A stretch of 64,000 nt of DNA from Dyella acidisoli (GTDB taxonomy: Bacteria; Pseudomonadota; Gammaproteobacteria; Xanthomonadales; Rhodanobacteraceae): NCBI RefSeq assembly GCF_030160295.1, contig NZ_BSOB01000010.1:1-64000 (forward strand), read 5' to 3'. The translations under genes and the position numbers were made by a program. Of this stretch, positions 41,780 through 50,411 are shown piece after piece (position 1 is the first letter of the stretch; each line of letters starts with the position of its first letter). The notes under the pieces are model-generated. The model did no database searches. It was not told where the DNA came from and saw nothing but the letters and a program-made list of their open reading frames with translations.

Positions 41780-42421
41780 ATGAAACCCACGATCAACGGC
41801 GTTGGCGTTCCCGACAGCCAACTCGCACGCGAGATCACCGATCTGGTGCGCGATACCGCATCGCCACTGTTGTTCCACCATTCAAGCCGTGTCTATTACT
41901 TCGGCGCCCTGGCCGGCAAGCGCCGCGGCCTGTCGTTCGATGCCGAACTGCTCTACGCGGGCGCGATGTTCCATGACATGGGACTTACGCCTCAGCATCG
42001 CAGTGCCGACCAGCGCTTTGAAGTCGACGGCGCCAATGTGGCGCGCGATTTCCTGCGCAGCCACGGCATTGCCCAGGCGGATATCGATACGGTATGGACG
42101 GCCATTGCGTTGCACACCACGCCGGGCATTCCGGAGCATATGCATCCCGTAGTCGCGCTGGTGACGGCCGGCGTAGAGATGGACGTGCTTGGTATCGACT
42201 ATCAGCGTTTCGGCGAGCGGGAACGCAACGCCGTCGTGCATGCACACCCGCGCGGCAGCCGCTTCAAGGAAGCCATCATCCAGACGTTCTACGACGGGAT
42301 TCAGCACAAGCCGGCAACGACGTTCGGCAATGTCAAAGCAGACGTCATCGCCGATAAGCAACGTGGTTTTTTCCCTGGCAATTTCTGCAGTGTGATCCGC
42401 AGCTCAGCCTGGCCGGAATAG
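41780..42421 (+). CDS. HD-domain hydrolase, cyanamide-hydratase-like
   Basis: A 213-aa protein with an HD metal-binding domain. Histidines H33/H34 (LLFHHSSRVYYFG), H65-D66 (AGAMFHDMGL) and a later IALHTTPGIPEHMHPVVAL give the set of metal ligands. The layout matches cyanamide-hydratase-like (DDI1-type) HD proteins that hydrate nitriles such as cyanamide to urea; other small substrates are possible. CAGGAGATACCTC precedes the ATG at 41780. It diverges from the GlxA-type regulator, so it is probably the regulated gene. Confidence 0.87.
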   Translation: MKPTINGVGVPDSQLAREITDLVRDTASPLLFHHSSRVYYFGALAGKRRGLSFDAELLYAGAMFHDMGLTPQHRSADQRFEVDGANVARDFLRSHGIAQADIDTVWTAIALHTTPGIPEHMHPVVALVTAGVEMDVLGIDYQRFGERERNAVVHAHPRGSRFKEAIIQTFYDGIQHKPATTFGNVKADVIADKQRGFFPGNFCSVIRSSAWPE

Positions 42422-42517
42422 CATTCCTGCGGCAGGATGCGTAGTGCAAACGGGACTACGCATCACCGGGTGTCTCTGTTACCGTCACGCAGCCGACACC
42501 TATGGGGAAAACCGCTT

Positions 42518-43462
42518 ATGCGCCTGCGCCGTCTTCAAGCCGGACTGCTTATTGCAATGGGCCTGCTCGCGTTGCCCGCTATCGCGGATACGCCGAAAGC
42601 CACACCCACCGCAAAGGAACTGATCGCCAAGTCCAAGTCGGAAGAATGGCGCACGCCCGACCCCGAGAATTTGCTTTACATGCAATTGCCGCAGGGTCGC
42701 GTGGTGATCGAACTGGCGCCGGACTTCACGCCGTTGCACGCCGCCAATATCCGGACGCTAGTGCGCGAACATTATTTCGACGGACTGGCGATCATTCGTG
42801 TGCAAGACAACTTCGTTACGCAATGGGGCGACCCCAACGATGACGACAATGGCGACAAGAGCAAGATCAAGCCGCTGGGCAGTGCCAAGCCCAAGCTTCC
42901 GCCGGAATACACGCGGGCCATCGATGCGAAACTGCCATGGACACCGCTGCCGGATGGCGACGTGTATGCGCCGCAGGTGGGATTCACTGAAGGCTTCCCC
43001 GCGGCGCGCGATCCGGCCAGCGGACGCGAATGGTTGGTGCATTGCTACGGCATGGTCGGCGTGGCACGTGACGTGGCTCCCGACAGTGGCAGCGGCAGTT
43101 CGCTCTACGTGGCAATCGGCCAGGCGCCACGCCAGATCGATCGCAACCTCGCCATCGCCGGCCGCGTGATCGAAGGCATGCCTTACCTTTCCGGCTTGCC
43201 TCGCGGTACCGGTCCGCTGGGTTTCTACACGCAGGCGGCACAGCGTGTACCGATCCTCTCGATGAAAGTGGCGGCCGATCTGCCTGCCGCCCAACGCGAG
43301 AAGCTGCAGGTGCTTCGCACGGATAGCGCCACCTTCAGCGCGATCATCGAAGCCAAGCGCAACCGGCACGATGCGTTCTATGCCTTACCTGCCGGAAAGA
43401 TCGATCTCTGCAATATCGACGTGCCGGTGCGCACGGAATCTGCTGCAGATAGCAAGCATTGA
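42518..43462 (+). CDS. Periplasmic cyclophilin-type peptidyl-prolyl isomerase
   Basis: A 314-aa exported protein. A signal peptide (MRLRRLQAGLLIAMGLLALPAIA, residues 1-23) is followed by a cyclophilin fold: VVIELAPDFTPLHAANIRTLVREHYFDGLAIIRVQDNFVTQWGDP is the family start, and GSGSSLYVAIGQAPRQIDRNLAIAGRVIEGM its end. An insert (PNDDDNGDKSKIKPLG to PAARDPAS) enlarges the domain beyond the usual 165 residues. It probably helps fold periplasmic or outer-membrane proteins. GGGGAAA lies before the ATG at 42518; the longer frame to 42437 lacks a ribosome-binding site. Confidence 0.93.
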   Translation: MRLRRLQAGLLIAMGLLALPAIADTPKATPTAKELIAKSKSEEWRTPDPENLLYMQLPQGRVVIELAPDFTPLHAANIRTLVREHYFDGLAIIRVQDNFVTQWGDPNDDDNGDKSKIKPLGSAKPKLPPEYTRAIDAKLPWTPLPDGDVYAPQVGFTEGFPAARDPASGREWLVHCYGMVGVARDVAPDSGSGSSLYVAIGQAPRQIDRNLAIAGRVIEGMPYLSGLPRGTGPLGFYTQAAQRVPILSMKVAADLPAAQREKLQVLRTDSATFSAIIEAKRNRHDAFYALPAGKIDLCNIDVPVRTESAADSKH

Positions 43463-43475
43463 TGCTGCGTTTAAC

Positions 43476-43498
43476 GCCCTCTCTCTGATGGAGAGGGC
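43476..43498 (+). terminator. Hairpin after the cyclophilin gene
   Basis: GCCCTCTC (43476-43483), 7-base loop, GAGAGGGC (43491-43498): a perfect 8-base stem 13 bases after the stop codon. It belongs to the GGGAGAGGG repeat type and may stop transcription, although no T-run follows. Confidence 0.55.
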
Positions 43499-43629
43499 GC
43501 CTTACTCACTCACGCTCCACCTGAATCCGCGCCCAACCCTCTACACCCCATACACGTGATCTTCGCCTTGCTCACAGTTATGTTGAGCAGCTAGCGTGTT
43601 CACCCCGGCGTACCGCAAAGGCAGGAGTG

Positions 43630-45750
43630 ATGAGGCTCGGTTTAAAAATGCTGGCCTGGATCGTGGGCGTGCTGCTGGTGCTGGTCGTTGCGCTGATCCT
43701 GCTCGTTGCTTTCTTCGATTGGAATCGGCTCAAGCCCACGATCGATGATGAGGTCAGCGCGGCCCTTGGCCGATCCTTCGTGATCAACGGCGATTTGACC
43801 GCAGCATGGCAGCGCGAGCCGAGCGAACCCAGTCTTCGCAGGCTGATGCCGTGGCCTACGTTCACGGCTCATGACATCCATATCGGCAATCCGCCTTGGG
43901 CCCGGCAATCGCAATTCGTAAAGCTCGATACATTGCAGCTTCGGATTTCTCCGCTGCCGTTGCTGCTGCATCACGCCTACATTCCCTTCGTGCGGCTCGA
44001 CGGCTGGGGTGTGGATCTGGAGCGCACCAGCAAGGATCAGTCCAACTGGGAACTCAACCGCCCACAGAATGTGCAAGCTTCGAATTGGAAGCTCACCTTG
44101 GGCACGATCGCTTTCGACAAAGGCGACATTCTGCTGGATGACGCCAAGACACGGCTGAATCTGCACGTCACCATCGCGCCGCTGCAGCAAGCCATTCCAT
44201 ACGATCAACTGGTGGCGCAAGCCACCGACGAGTCACGTGCGGATGTGGGCCACAATGTGGGTAATGGGGTGAATACCGAAAAGACCACACCCGATACCTC
44301 TGACAAAGCCAAACACACGGCGTACCAATTTGCATGGACGGCAACCGGCACCTATCAAGGCACACCGGTCAACGGCAGCGGCAAAACCGGTGCGGTGCTG
44401 GCCTTGCAGCGCACAGATCAACCTTTCCCGGTGCAAGCGCGCTTGCACATTGGCGACAGCAAGATCGCGCTGGTCGGCACACTGACCGATCCCACGCATC
44501 TGGCTGCGCTGAATCTGCGTGTGTGGTTTGCCGGCACGAGCATGGCCAAGCTCTATCCGATCCTCGGCATCACCCTGCCCGACACGCCACCGTATGCGAC
44601 AGAAGGCCATCTGTCGGCGGAACTGCATGCCCAAGGCAGTCGCTTCAGCTATCGCGATTTCAAAGGGCGTGTGGGCGAAAGCGATCTGGGTGGCAATCTG
44701 GAAGTCGTCACCGGCGGGCCACGCATGAAGCTTACCGGCGACGTGCATTCGCAATTGCTGCGCTTCGTTGATCTCGGACCGTTGGTAGGCGCAGACAGTA
44801 CGGCGCAGAAACAGCAGCGCGGCGACACAACACCACAACCCAGGGATAAAGCGCTTCCGGTAGAACAGTTCCACACCAACCGCCTGCGCACCATGGACGC
44901 CGACGTCACGTTTGACGCGGCGCATATCGAGCACCCGGCTTCGCTGCCGATCGATGCGCTCAGCACGCATATCAATATAGACAACGGCGTCTTGAAACTC
45001 GATCCGCTGCATACGAGCGTGGCCGGCGGCACGATCGAGGGCAAGCTCAGCATGGATGCCAGTGCACAGCCCATGCGTACGGCGTTCGATCTGCGCGCAC
45101 GCCATTTGCAATTGAAGCGACTGTTTCCGACCGTGAAATCCATGGAGAACAGCTTCGGCGAAATCAATGGCGACGTGACGATGAGTGGTGCCGGCGGCTC
45201 CGTATCGGAGCTGCTCAGCAACGCGAACGGCGATGTGAAGCTGCTGATGAACAACGGCGCGATCAGCAAGACATTGCTGGAAGCTGCCGGATTGAACGTG
45301 GCGAACGTGGTGGTGGAAAGGATGTTTGGTGACAAGACTGTGCAGATCAATTGCGCCGCCACCAACTTGGCTGGAACCAACGGCGTATTCACCAGCCGTC
45401 TGTTTGTGCTGGATACCGCCGATGCCACGATCAACGTCAACGGCACGATCAATTTCAGCAATGAGCAGCTGGATTTGGACGTGGTGCCGCATACCAAAGG
45501 CTTGCGTGTGTTCTCGCTGCGCTCTCCGCTTTACGTGAAAGGCACCTTCAAAGATCCGGACGTGGGCGTGAAGCCCGGACCGTTGCTGCTACGCGGTGGC
45601 GGTGCAGTGGCGCTTGCCGTGCTGGCAGCGCCTGCAGCGGCGTTGCTGGCAGTGATCGTGCCCAGCCGTGAAGCAGCAGAGTCGAACCAGTGTCAGCAGG
45701 TGCTATCGCAGTTGCGCAGTGGATCGCTGCCGAATGGGGGCAAGAAATAG
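43630..45750 (+). CDS. AsmA family protein
   Basis: A 706-aa inner-membrane-anchored periplasmic protein. A first hydrophobic helix (WIVGVLLVLVVALILLVAFF) is followed by a long beta-rich body with two AsmA-type segments (WNRLKPTIDDEVSAALGRSFVINGDL at the start and LDLDVVPHTKGLRVFSLRSPLYVKGTFKDPDVGVKPG near residue 640). AsmA-type proteins bridge the periplasm and carry phospholipid or influence outer-membrane assembly. A final hydrophobic stretch (AVALAVLAAPAAALLAVIV) could return to the membrane. The ATG at 43630 follows AGGAGTG closely; a GTG at 43627 is equivalent. It is probably a single-gene unit. Confidence 0.93.
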   Translation: MRLGLKMLAWIVGVLLVLVVALILLVAFFDWNRLKPTIDDEVSAALGRSFVINGDLTAAWQREPSEPSLRRLMPWPTFTAHDIHIGNPPWARQSQFVKLDTLQLRISPLPLLLHHAYIPFVRLDGWGVDLERTSKDQSNWELNRPQNVQASNWKLTLGTIAFDKGDILLDDAKTRLNLHVTIAPLQQAIPYDQLVAQATDESRADVGHNVGNGVNTEKTTPDTSDKAKHTAYQFAWTATGTYQGTPVNGSGKTGAVLALQRTDQPFPVQARLHIGDSKIALVGTLTDPTHLAALNLRVWFAGTSMAKLYPILGITLPDTPPYATEGHLSAELHAQGSRFSYRDFKGRVGESDLGGNLEVVTGGPRMKLTGDVHSQLLRFVDLGPLVGADSTAQKQQRGDTTPQPRDKALPVEQFHTNRLRTMDADVTFDAAHIEHPASLPIDALSTHINIDNGVLKLDPLHTSVAGGTIEGKLSMDASAQPMRTAFDLRARHLQLKRLFPTVKSMENSFGEINGDVTMSGAGGSVSELLSNANGDVKLLMNNGAISKTLLEAAGLNVANVVVERMFGDKTVQINCAATNLAGTNGVFTSRLFVLDTADATINVNGTINFSNEQLDLDVVPHTKGLRVFSLRSPLYVKGTFKDPDVGVKPGPLLLRGGGAVALAVLAAPAAALLAVIVPSREAAESNQCQQVLSQLRSGSLPNGGKK

Positions 45751-45771
45751 CAACGGCGTAACCCGCACGGT

Positions 45772-45850
45772 CGTCATTCCCGCGAAAGCGGGAACCCATT
45801 TTGCTCTGATGCACAAGCGAAGATGGATTCCCGCTTTCGCGGGAATGACG
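45772..45850. repeat. Inverted repeat, GTCATTCCCGCGAAAGCGGG type, copy 2
   Basis: CGTCATTCCCGCGAAAGCGGG and GGATTCCCGCTTTCGCGGG...AATGACG are mirrored arms around a core with CATTTTGCTCTGATGCA. The core is the reverse complement of the core at 39265-39345, so the two elements lie in opposite orientations. It is 22 bases after the asmA-like stop codon. Confidence 0.88.
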
Positions 45851-45939
45851 GCAGTGAAGGTTACGCCCTGCATATACGCGAACGAATCACCAGGAAGCTT
45901 GGACTAGAATAGCCGGTCTCATCCAATCGCTTCCGTCTC

Positions 45940-46866
45940 ATGCAGCCCGTCACCAAGGCCCGCCTGCAAATTCATTTCTGCGTACTGCTATGGGGCTTTA
46001 CGGCCATCCTCGGCAAGCTGATCACGCTGCCGGCCATGGCGCTGGTGTGGTGGCGCATGCTGCTGGTAACGGGCGCTTTGCTATTGATACCCAAAGTGCG
46101 ACGCGGCCTGCAGGCGATGCCGATGAAGCTGCGCCTGGCGTATGCAGGTATCGGCATGCTGGTGGCCTTGCATTGGCTGACGTTCTACGCGGCCATCAAA
46201 CTTGCCAATGCCTCGGTCGGAGCAACATGCATTGCGTTAGGGCCAGCGTTTCTTGCTTTTGTCGAACCATGGATCGCCAAGCGACGCTTCGATGCGCGCG
46301 AACTGGTGATCGCCATTGCGGTGGTACCTGGCGTCGCCATGGTGGCCGGTGGCGTGCCGGGGCACATGCGCTTGGGTATCGCGGTGGGCGTGGTGTCCGC
46401 GTTGCTGGTGGCGCTATTCAGTTCGTTCAATAAGCGCATGGTTGATCACGGCGATCCCCTTACCGTTACCTGTATTGAACTCGGCACAGGCACCCTGCTG
46501 CTCACGCTGCTCGCGCCGTTGCTGCCGCACAATGGATCGGCATTTCAGCTTCCCGACCTGCACGATGCGTTGCTGCTGTTGCTGCTGTCGTTCGGCTGCA
46601 CACTGCTGCCGTTCTCGCTGGTGCTGGTGGCCTTGCGTCACGTCAGCGCGTTTGCGATGCAGATGATCACCAACCTCGAACCTGTCTATGCGATTGTGCT
46701 GGCGGTGGTATTGCTTGGCGAACAGCGCCAGTTGGACGGCTGGTTCTATGCGGGTGTGGTGGTGATTCTTGCGTCCGTGTTTGCGCACCCCTTGCTGCAT
46801 CGGAAGGAACAAGCGCCGGTGCAAGCGGAATTGCTGGGGACGGTGGAAAGTCACAACGTCGATTGA
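45940..46866 (+). CDS. EamA/DMT-family transporter
   Basis: A 308-aa membrane protein with ten predicted helices in two EamA repeats, typical of the drug/metabolite transporter superfamily. It has FCVLLWGFTAILGKLITLPAMALVWWRMLL in repeat 1 and TCIELGTGTLLLTLLAPLLP near repeat 2, with ITNLEPVYAIVLAVVLLGEQ at the end, the classic EamA second-repeat motif. Members export amino acids, nucleotides or drugs. The substrate is unknown. The ATG at 45940 has only a weak ribosome-binding site. Confidence 0.93.
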   Translation: MQPVTKARLQIHFCVLLWGFTAILGKLITLPAMALVWWRMLLVTGALLLIPKVRRGLQAMPMKLRLAYAGIGMLVALHWLTFYAAIKLANASVGATCIALGPAFLAFVEPWIAKRRFDARELVIAIAVVPGVAMVAGGVPGHMRLGIAVGVVSALLVALFSSFNKRMVDHGDPLTVTCIELGTGTLLLTLLAPLLPHNGSAFQLPDLHDALLLLLLSFGCTLLPFSLVLVALRHVSAFAMQMITNLEPVYAIVLAVVLLGEQRQLDGWFYAGVVVILASVFAHPLLHRKEQAPVQAELLGTVESHNVD

Positions 46867-46869
46867 ACG

Positions 46870-47003
46870 CCCCTCTCCTCCGGGAGAGGGGTTGGGGTGA
46901 GGGTGCGATCAACGCGCGATGATGAAACTCGCGCAAGACGTTGACGTCACGCTTCGCCCGAACCCTCACCCGCCTCTCGGCACCCTCTCCTGAAGGGAGA
47001 GGG
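46870..47003. repeat. Inverted repeat, CCCCTCTCC/GGGAGAGGG type
   Basis: CCCCTCTCCTCCGGGAGAGG with GGTTGGGGTGAGGG lies after the transporter gene. CCCTCACCCGCCTCTCGGCACCC and CTCTCCTGAAGGGAGAGG lie before the LysR stop, mirroring it. It is a paired repeat in a convergent gap and a likely bidirectional terminator. Confidence 0.75.
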
Positions 47004-47034
47004 ACTCACTGAGACATATTCTCGCGCCACACCA

Positions 47035-47928
47035 TCAACGCTTCGTCAATCGATCGCGCATGAAATCAATAAACGCCCGTACCTTTGCCGGTGGCTGCGG
47101 GTCCGGATACACCGCGTGGATACCGCCTTCCAACAACTGATATTGCGCGAGCAGCACCTGCAGGCGTCCGGCTTGGATATCGTCTTCCGCCAGGTAATCC
47201 GGCAATACGGATAGGCCGGCGCCAGCCAACACCAGCGCGCGAATCGCCGCAGCGTTGTTGGCCTGCATCACTTGGCGCATGCGCACCACGCGGCGAGTAC
47301 GACCACGAGTGAAAGTCCAGCGCAACGGTGTGACAAGCGCGGACATGGCGATCCATCCATGCATGGCCACATCCTCCGGCCTGCGCGGCACGCCGTGCTC
47401 GGCCAGATACGCGGGCGCTGCCACCAGCAGCTGACGAAAGTTTCCTAGCCGCGTCGCGCGCAGATTGGAATCGCGCAGCCAGCCGATGCGGATCGCCAGG
47501 TCGAAACGCTCGGCAATGAGATCGCTGATCTGGTCGTTGATCACCAGATCCACTTGCACACGTGGATGCAGTCGGTGAAATTCCGCCAGCGCCGGCGCTA
47601 CCACTGCGGTACCGTAATCCGTCGACGTGGTGAGGCGCAGCGTGCCTGCTGGTGTGCTGCGTTGATCGCCCACCCGCTCGATGGCCGCTTCGGCTTGTTC
47701 GAGCAGTGGCACGCAATCGGCATGAAAGGCCGCACCTGCTTCGGTCAGCGCCATGCGCCGTGTGCTGCGCACGATCAGTGTGACGCCCAGTTCACGCTCC
47801 AGGCGCAACATATGCTGGCTGACCATGGCCTTGGTCATGCCTAGTTGCGCCGCCGCCGCAGTGAATGAGCCGGCGCGCACTAGCGCCACGAAAATGGCCA
47901 GTCTATTGAGGTTTACGTCTCGTCCCAT
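47035..47928 (-). CDS. LysR-type transcriptional regulator
   Basis: A 297-aa LysR-family regulator with winged helix FTAAAAQLGMTKAMVSQHMLRLERELGVTLIVRSTRRMALTEAG and an effector domain with TDYGTAVVAPALAEFHRLHPRVQVDLVI. The ATG at 47928 is preferred to a TTG six bases upstream. It diverges from the NAD(P)-binding oxidoreductase gene at 48044, and the gap contains the palindrome ATTGAC-A-GTCAAT (47952-47964), a likely binding site. Confidence 0.95.
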   Translation of the reverse strand: MGRDVNLNRLAIFVALVRAGSFTAAAAQLGMTKAMVSQHMLRLERELGVTLIVRSTRRMALTEAGAAFHADCVPLLEQAEAAIERVGDQRSTPAGTLRLTTSTDYGTAVVAPALAEFHRLHPRVQVDLVINDQISDLIAERFDLAIRIGWLRDSNLRATRLGNFRQLLVAAPAYLAEHGVPRRPEDVAMHGWIAMSALVTPLRWTFTRGRTRRVVRMRQVMQANNAAAIRALVLAGAGLSVLPDYLAEDDIQAGRLQVLLAQYQLLEGGIHAVYPDPQPPAKVRAFIDFMRDRLTKR

Positions 47929-47951
47929 GCACAAATCATTGTAAACTATTC

Positions 47952-47964
47952 ATTGACAGTCAAT
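47952..47964. promoter_or_regulatory. Palindromic operator candidate ATTGAC-A-GTCAAT
   Basis: A perfect 6-base inverted repeat with one central base, in the 115-base gap between divergent LysR and oxidoreductase genes, 24 bases before the LysR start. It fits a LysR-type T-N11-A-style site, with both ends AT-rich. Confidence 0.5.
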
Positions 47965-48043
47965 TACGCATTAGTCCGCTTATCGTTCCAATCTGGAAAG
48001 CGCATGCTTTCGAGCCATCGATTCCCAGACGGAGATACCCCTC

Positions 48044-48685
48044 ATGAAAGTGATCCTGTTCGGCGCCACCGGCCATATCGGCCGCGGCATCCTCGAAGAA
48101 GCACTAGCGCGTGGCCATGACGTCACCGCGATCGTGCGCGATACCGGCCGGCTCACGCAGCAGCACGAAAGGCTGCAGGTGGTGGTGGGTACTGTCGAAC
48201 AAACGGCATCCTGGTCGGCTTATGCCAAGCATGCCGATGCAGTGATCGCCAGCCTGTCCGCACGGCGCGACGGCAACATGGAAGACGTGCCAAACACCGC
48301 GCAGACACTGCTTCAAACGCTCAACGGCACCCACGCCAAGCGCCTGCTATGGGTGGGTGGCGCCGGCAGCCTGGAAGTCGCGCCGGGGGTGAAGGTGATC
48401 GACAATCCACACTTCCCCGCCGCGTGGAAGCCGGAAGCATTGGCGCAGGCCCGAGCGCTGGATGTATTCCGCACCAGCAAGACCGACGTCGACTGGACTT
48501 ACGTCAGCCCGGCTGCCCTGATTGAAGATGGGGAACGTTCCGGCAAGTACCGCGTGGGTGGTGAGCAGTTGCTGGTGGATGACAAGGGTGTAAGCCGCAT
48601 CACGGTGCCCGATTACGCGGCTGCTGTGCTTGATCGCGTGGAGAAGAACGACGCGCTGCGGCAGCGTATTACGGTGGCGTATTAA
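48044..48685 (+). CDS. NAD(P)-binding oxidoreductase (atypical SDR, YwnB-like)
   Basis: A 213-aa single-Rossmann protein: VILFGATGHIGRGILEEALARGHDVTAIVRD at the N-terminus is the nucleotide-binding site. LLWVGGAGSLEV and DWTYVSPAALIEDGERSGKYR are typical of the short NAD(P)H-binding group of atypical SDR proteins (NmrA/YwnB-like). No YxxxK pair is evident, so it may act on flavin or quinone or serve as a redox sensor. AGGAG-like AGACGGAGATACC precedes the ATG at 48044. It is probably activated by the divergent LysR gene. Confidence 0.9.
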   Translation: MKVILFGATGHIGRGILEEALARGHDVTAIVRDTGRLTQQHERLQVVVGTVEQTASWSAYAKHADAVIASLSARRDGNMEDVPNTAQTLLQTLNGTHAKRLLWVGGAGSLEVAPGVKVIDNPHFPAAWKPEALAQARALDVFRTSKTDVDWTYVSPAALIEDGERSGKYRVGGEQLLVDDKGVSRITVPDYAAAVLDRVEKNDALRQRITVAY

Positions 48686-48710
48686 GTCGCCGCGAGGCTG
48701 CTGAGTTGAA

Positions 48711-48912
48711 TCCCTCTCCCCTCCGGGGAGAGGAGCCTGCCCCCGACTCGATCGGGGGTTAGGCTGTGGGGCCAACCTCGCTCGATGCGAAACTGTGCGA
48801 AAGTCAAAGTAGACGCTTTGCTCTTACTATGTGCTTCTTCGCAAGCCCTGCCCCTCGCCCTAACCCCCGATCGAGTCGGGGGCAGGCTCCTCTCCCCGGA
48901 GGGGAGAGGGGA
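48711..48912. repeat. Paired inverted repeat, CCCTCTCCCC/GGGGAGAGGG type
   Basis: CCCTCTCCCCTCCGGGGAG with CCCCCGACTCGATCGGGGG lies at 48711-48760, and its reverse complement lies at 48860-48912, with a centre of about 100 bases. Both arms also carry their own hairpins. The right arm ends 19 bases before the RlmJ start. Confidence 0.8.
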
Positions 48913-48930
48913 TCAAACCCACGAGCCGCC

Positions 48931-49860
48931 ATGAACTACCGCCACGCCTATCACGCAGGCAACTTCGCCGATGTCCTCAAGCACAGCGTGCTGTTTGCGT
49001 TGATCCAGGCACTGAAGGCAAAAGACACGCCGTTCGCACTGATCGACACACATGCCGGCAGCGGCTGCTACGCACTCGACAGCGAAGAAGCCGGCAAGAC
49101 CGGTGAATACCGCGAAGGCATTACGCGCTTGTTGTTTCCCGATCTACAGCGCTCGGAACAAACACCGTTGCCGCCGCTGCTGCGCCATTGGCTCGATGCC
49201 ATCCTTGCCCTGCCCGGCAACGAACACGGCCTGAAGCTGTATCCAGGCTCGCCATTGCAGGCAGCGCTGACGATGCGCGCGACGGACAGTGTGCAGTTGT
49301 GCGAATTGCATCCGGAAGAAGTCTCACGCCTGCGCGAACTGTTCCATCATGATCATCGCGTGCACGTGCATCACCGCAACGGTTACGAAGCACTGAAAGC
49401 GTTGCTGCCGCCGAAGGAGAAACGCGGGCTGGTGCTGATCGATCCGCCTTATGAGGCGCAGGACAGCGAGTTCCGCCTGATCGAAGCAGCCTTGCAAACA
49501 GCCTTGCAACGCTGGCCCAACGGTATCTATGCGGTCTGGTATCCGATCAAGTTGCGCAGCCAGTCGCAACCATTTCTACGTTGGTTGCAGCGCTGCGGCG
49601 CGCGGCGTGTGCTGCAGGCCGAACTGCTGGTGCATCCAGACGATTCGCCGCTGCGCCTCAACGGATCGGGCATGGCCATCATCAATGCGCCATGGAATCT
49701 GCACCAGGTGTTGCATGAACCTCTGCAAGCCATGGCACGCCTGTTGTCGCAGGAGCGTGCGGCGGCATGGCGCCTGAATTGGCTGGTACAGGAGAACGAC
49801 ACGCAAGCCTTACAAGCGCATCACGCCAAGCCGCTACCGCGACCGAAGCGTCCCCGCTAA
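48931..49860 (+). CDS. rlmJ: 23S rRNA (adenine2030-N6)-methyltransferase RlmJ
   Basis: A 309-aa enzyme that methylates A2030 of 23S rRNA. It begins MNYRHAYHAGNFADVLKHSVLFALIQALK, a very typical RlmJ start; ALIDTHAGSGCYALDS is the SAM-binding region; VLIDPPYEAQDSEF is the catalytic DPPY motif of N6-adenine methyltransferases; and AVWYPIK follows. The length slightly exceeds the 280 residues of E. coli RlmJ. The true start is at 48931; the frame stays open into the repeat upstream, which is not coding. The Slp lipoprotein gene follows 38 bases later. Confidence 0.95.
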   Translation: MNYRHAYHAGNFADVLKHSVLFALIQALKAKDTPFALIDTHAGSGCYALDSEEAGKTGEYREGITRLLFPDLQRSEQTPLPPLLRHWLDAILALPGNEHGLKLYPGSPLQAALTMRATDSVQLCELHPEEVSRLRELFHHDHRVHVHHRNGYEALKALLPPKEKRGLVLIDPPYEAQDSEFRLIEAALQTALQRWPNGIYAVWYPIKLRSQSQPFLRWLQRCGARRVLQAELLVHPDDSPLRLNGSGMAIINAPWNLHQVLHEPLQAMARLLSQERAAAWRLNWLVQENDTQALQAHHAKPLPRPKRPR

Positions 49861-49898
49861 GCTCGAAGGCAGTTGCACGTTCGTTGAAGGGAAACGCC

Positions 49899-50408
49899 AT
49901 GAACATCCGCACTGCTCTCCGTCCACTCGCCCCGTTGTCGCTGCTGCTATTGGTGGCATGCGCACCGGCGCCCATCTACAAGGCCGCACCCGGCACAACC
50001 GTTGCGGCTGCACCCGCGGAAGTGGCGCATTCACCGGAGCAATATGGTAACGGCTCGGTGATCTGGGGTGGCAGCGTGGTCGGCGTGCATAACTTCCCCG
50101 ATCACACGGAAATGGAGATCCTGGCTTATCCGCTGGATTCCTCGCAACGTCCGAAGCCGAATGCGCAGGGCCTCGGTCGCTTCATCGCCGTCTTTCCAGG
50201 CTATCTCGAAGCATTCAATTATCCGAATGGCGCTCTCGTGACACTGACCGGACAACTCAGCGGCAGCCGCGCAGGCACGGTGGATCAGGCGGTTTACACC
50301 TATCCGCTGGTGAGCGTGGCGCAGTCGCATCGTTGGACAGCCGATGAGCTGCGCCAAGGGCATCCCAACATCAGTTTCGGCGTGGGCGTTGGCGTAGGTA
50401 TTCACTAA
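49899..50408 (+). CDS. Slp family outer-membrane lipoprotein
   Basis: A 169-aa lipoprotein. The signal LAPLSLLLLVAC gives a lipidated Cys near residue 21. The mature domain has VIWGGSVVGVHNFPDHTEMEILAYPLDSSQRP and GRFIAVFPGYLEAFNYPNGALVTLTGQLSG, matching Slp (starvation lipoprotein) family members. Slp-type proteins help envelope stability under starvation or acid; a precise role here is inferred from the family. GAAGGGAAAC precedes the ATG at 49899. The CDF transporter gene starts 3 bases after its stop codon, so these two are very likely cotranscribed. Confidence 0.93.
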   Translation: MNIRTALRPLAPLSLLLLVACAPAPIYKAAPGTTVAAAPAEVAHSPEQYGNGSVIWGGSVVGVHNFPDHTEMEILAYPLDSSQRPKPNAQGLGRFIAVFPGYLEAFNYPNGALVTLTGQLSGSRAGTVDQAVYTYPLVSVAQSHRWTADELRQGHPNISFGVGVGVGIH

Positions 50409-50411
50409 CGC

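Noticed and set aside
44233-45492. A 419-codon minus-strand frame antisense to the AsmA gene
   Set aside because: It is rich in Arg, His and Gln with no recognisable domain, and the plus strand clearly encodes AsmA. High-GC shadow.
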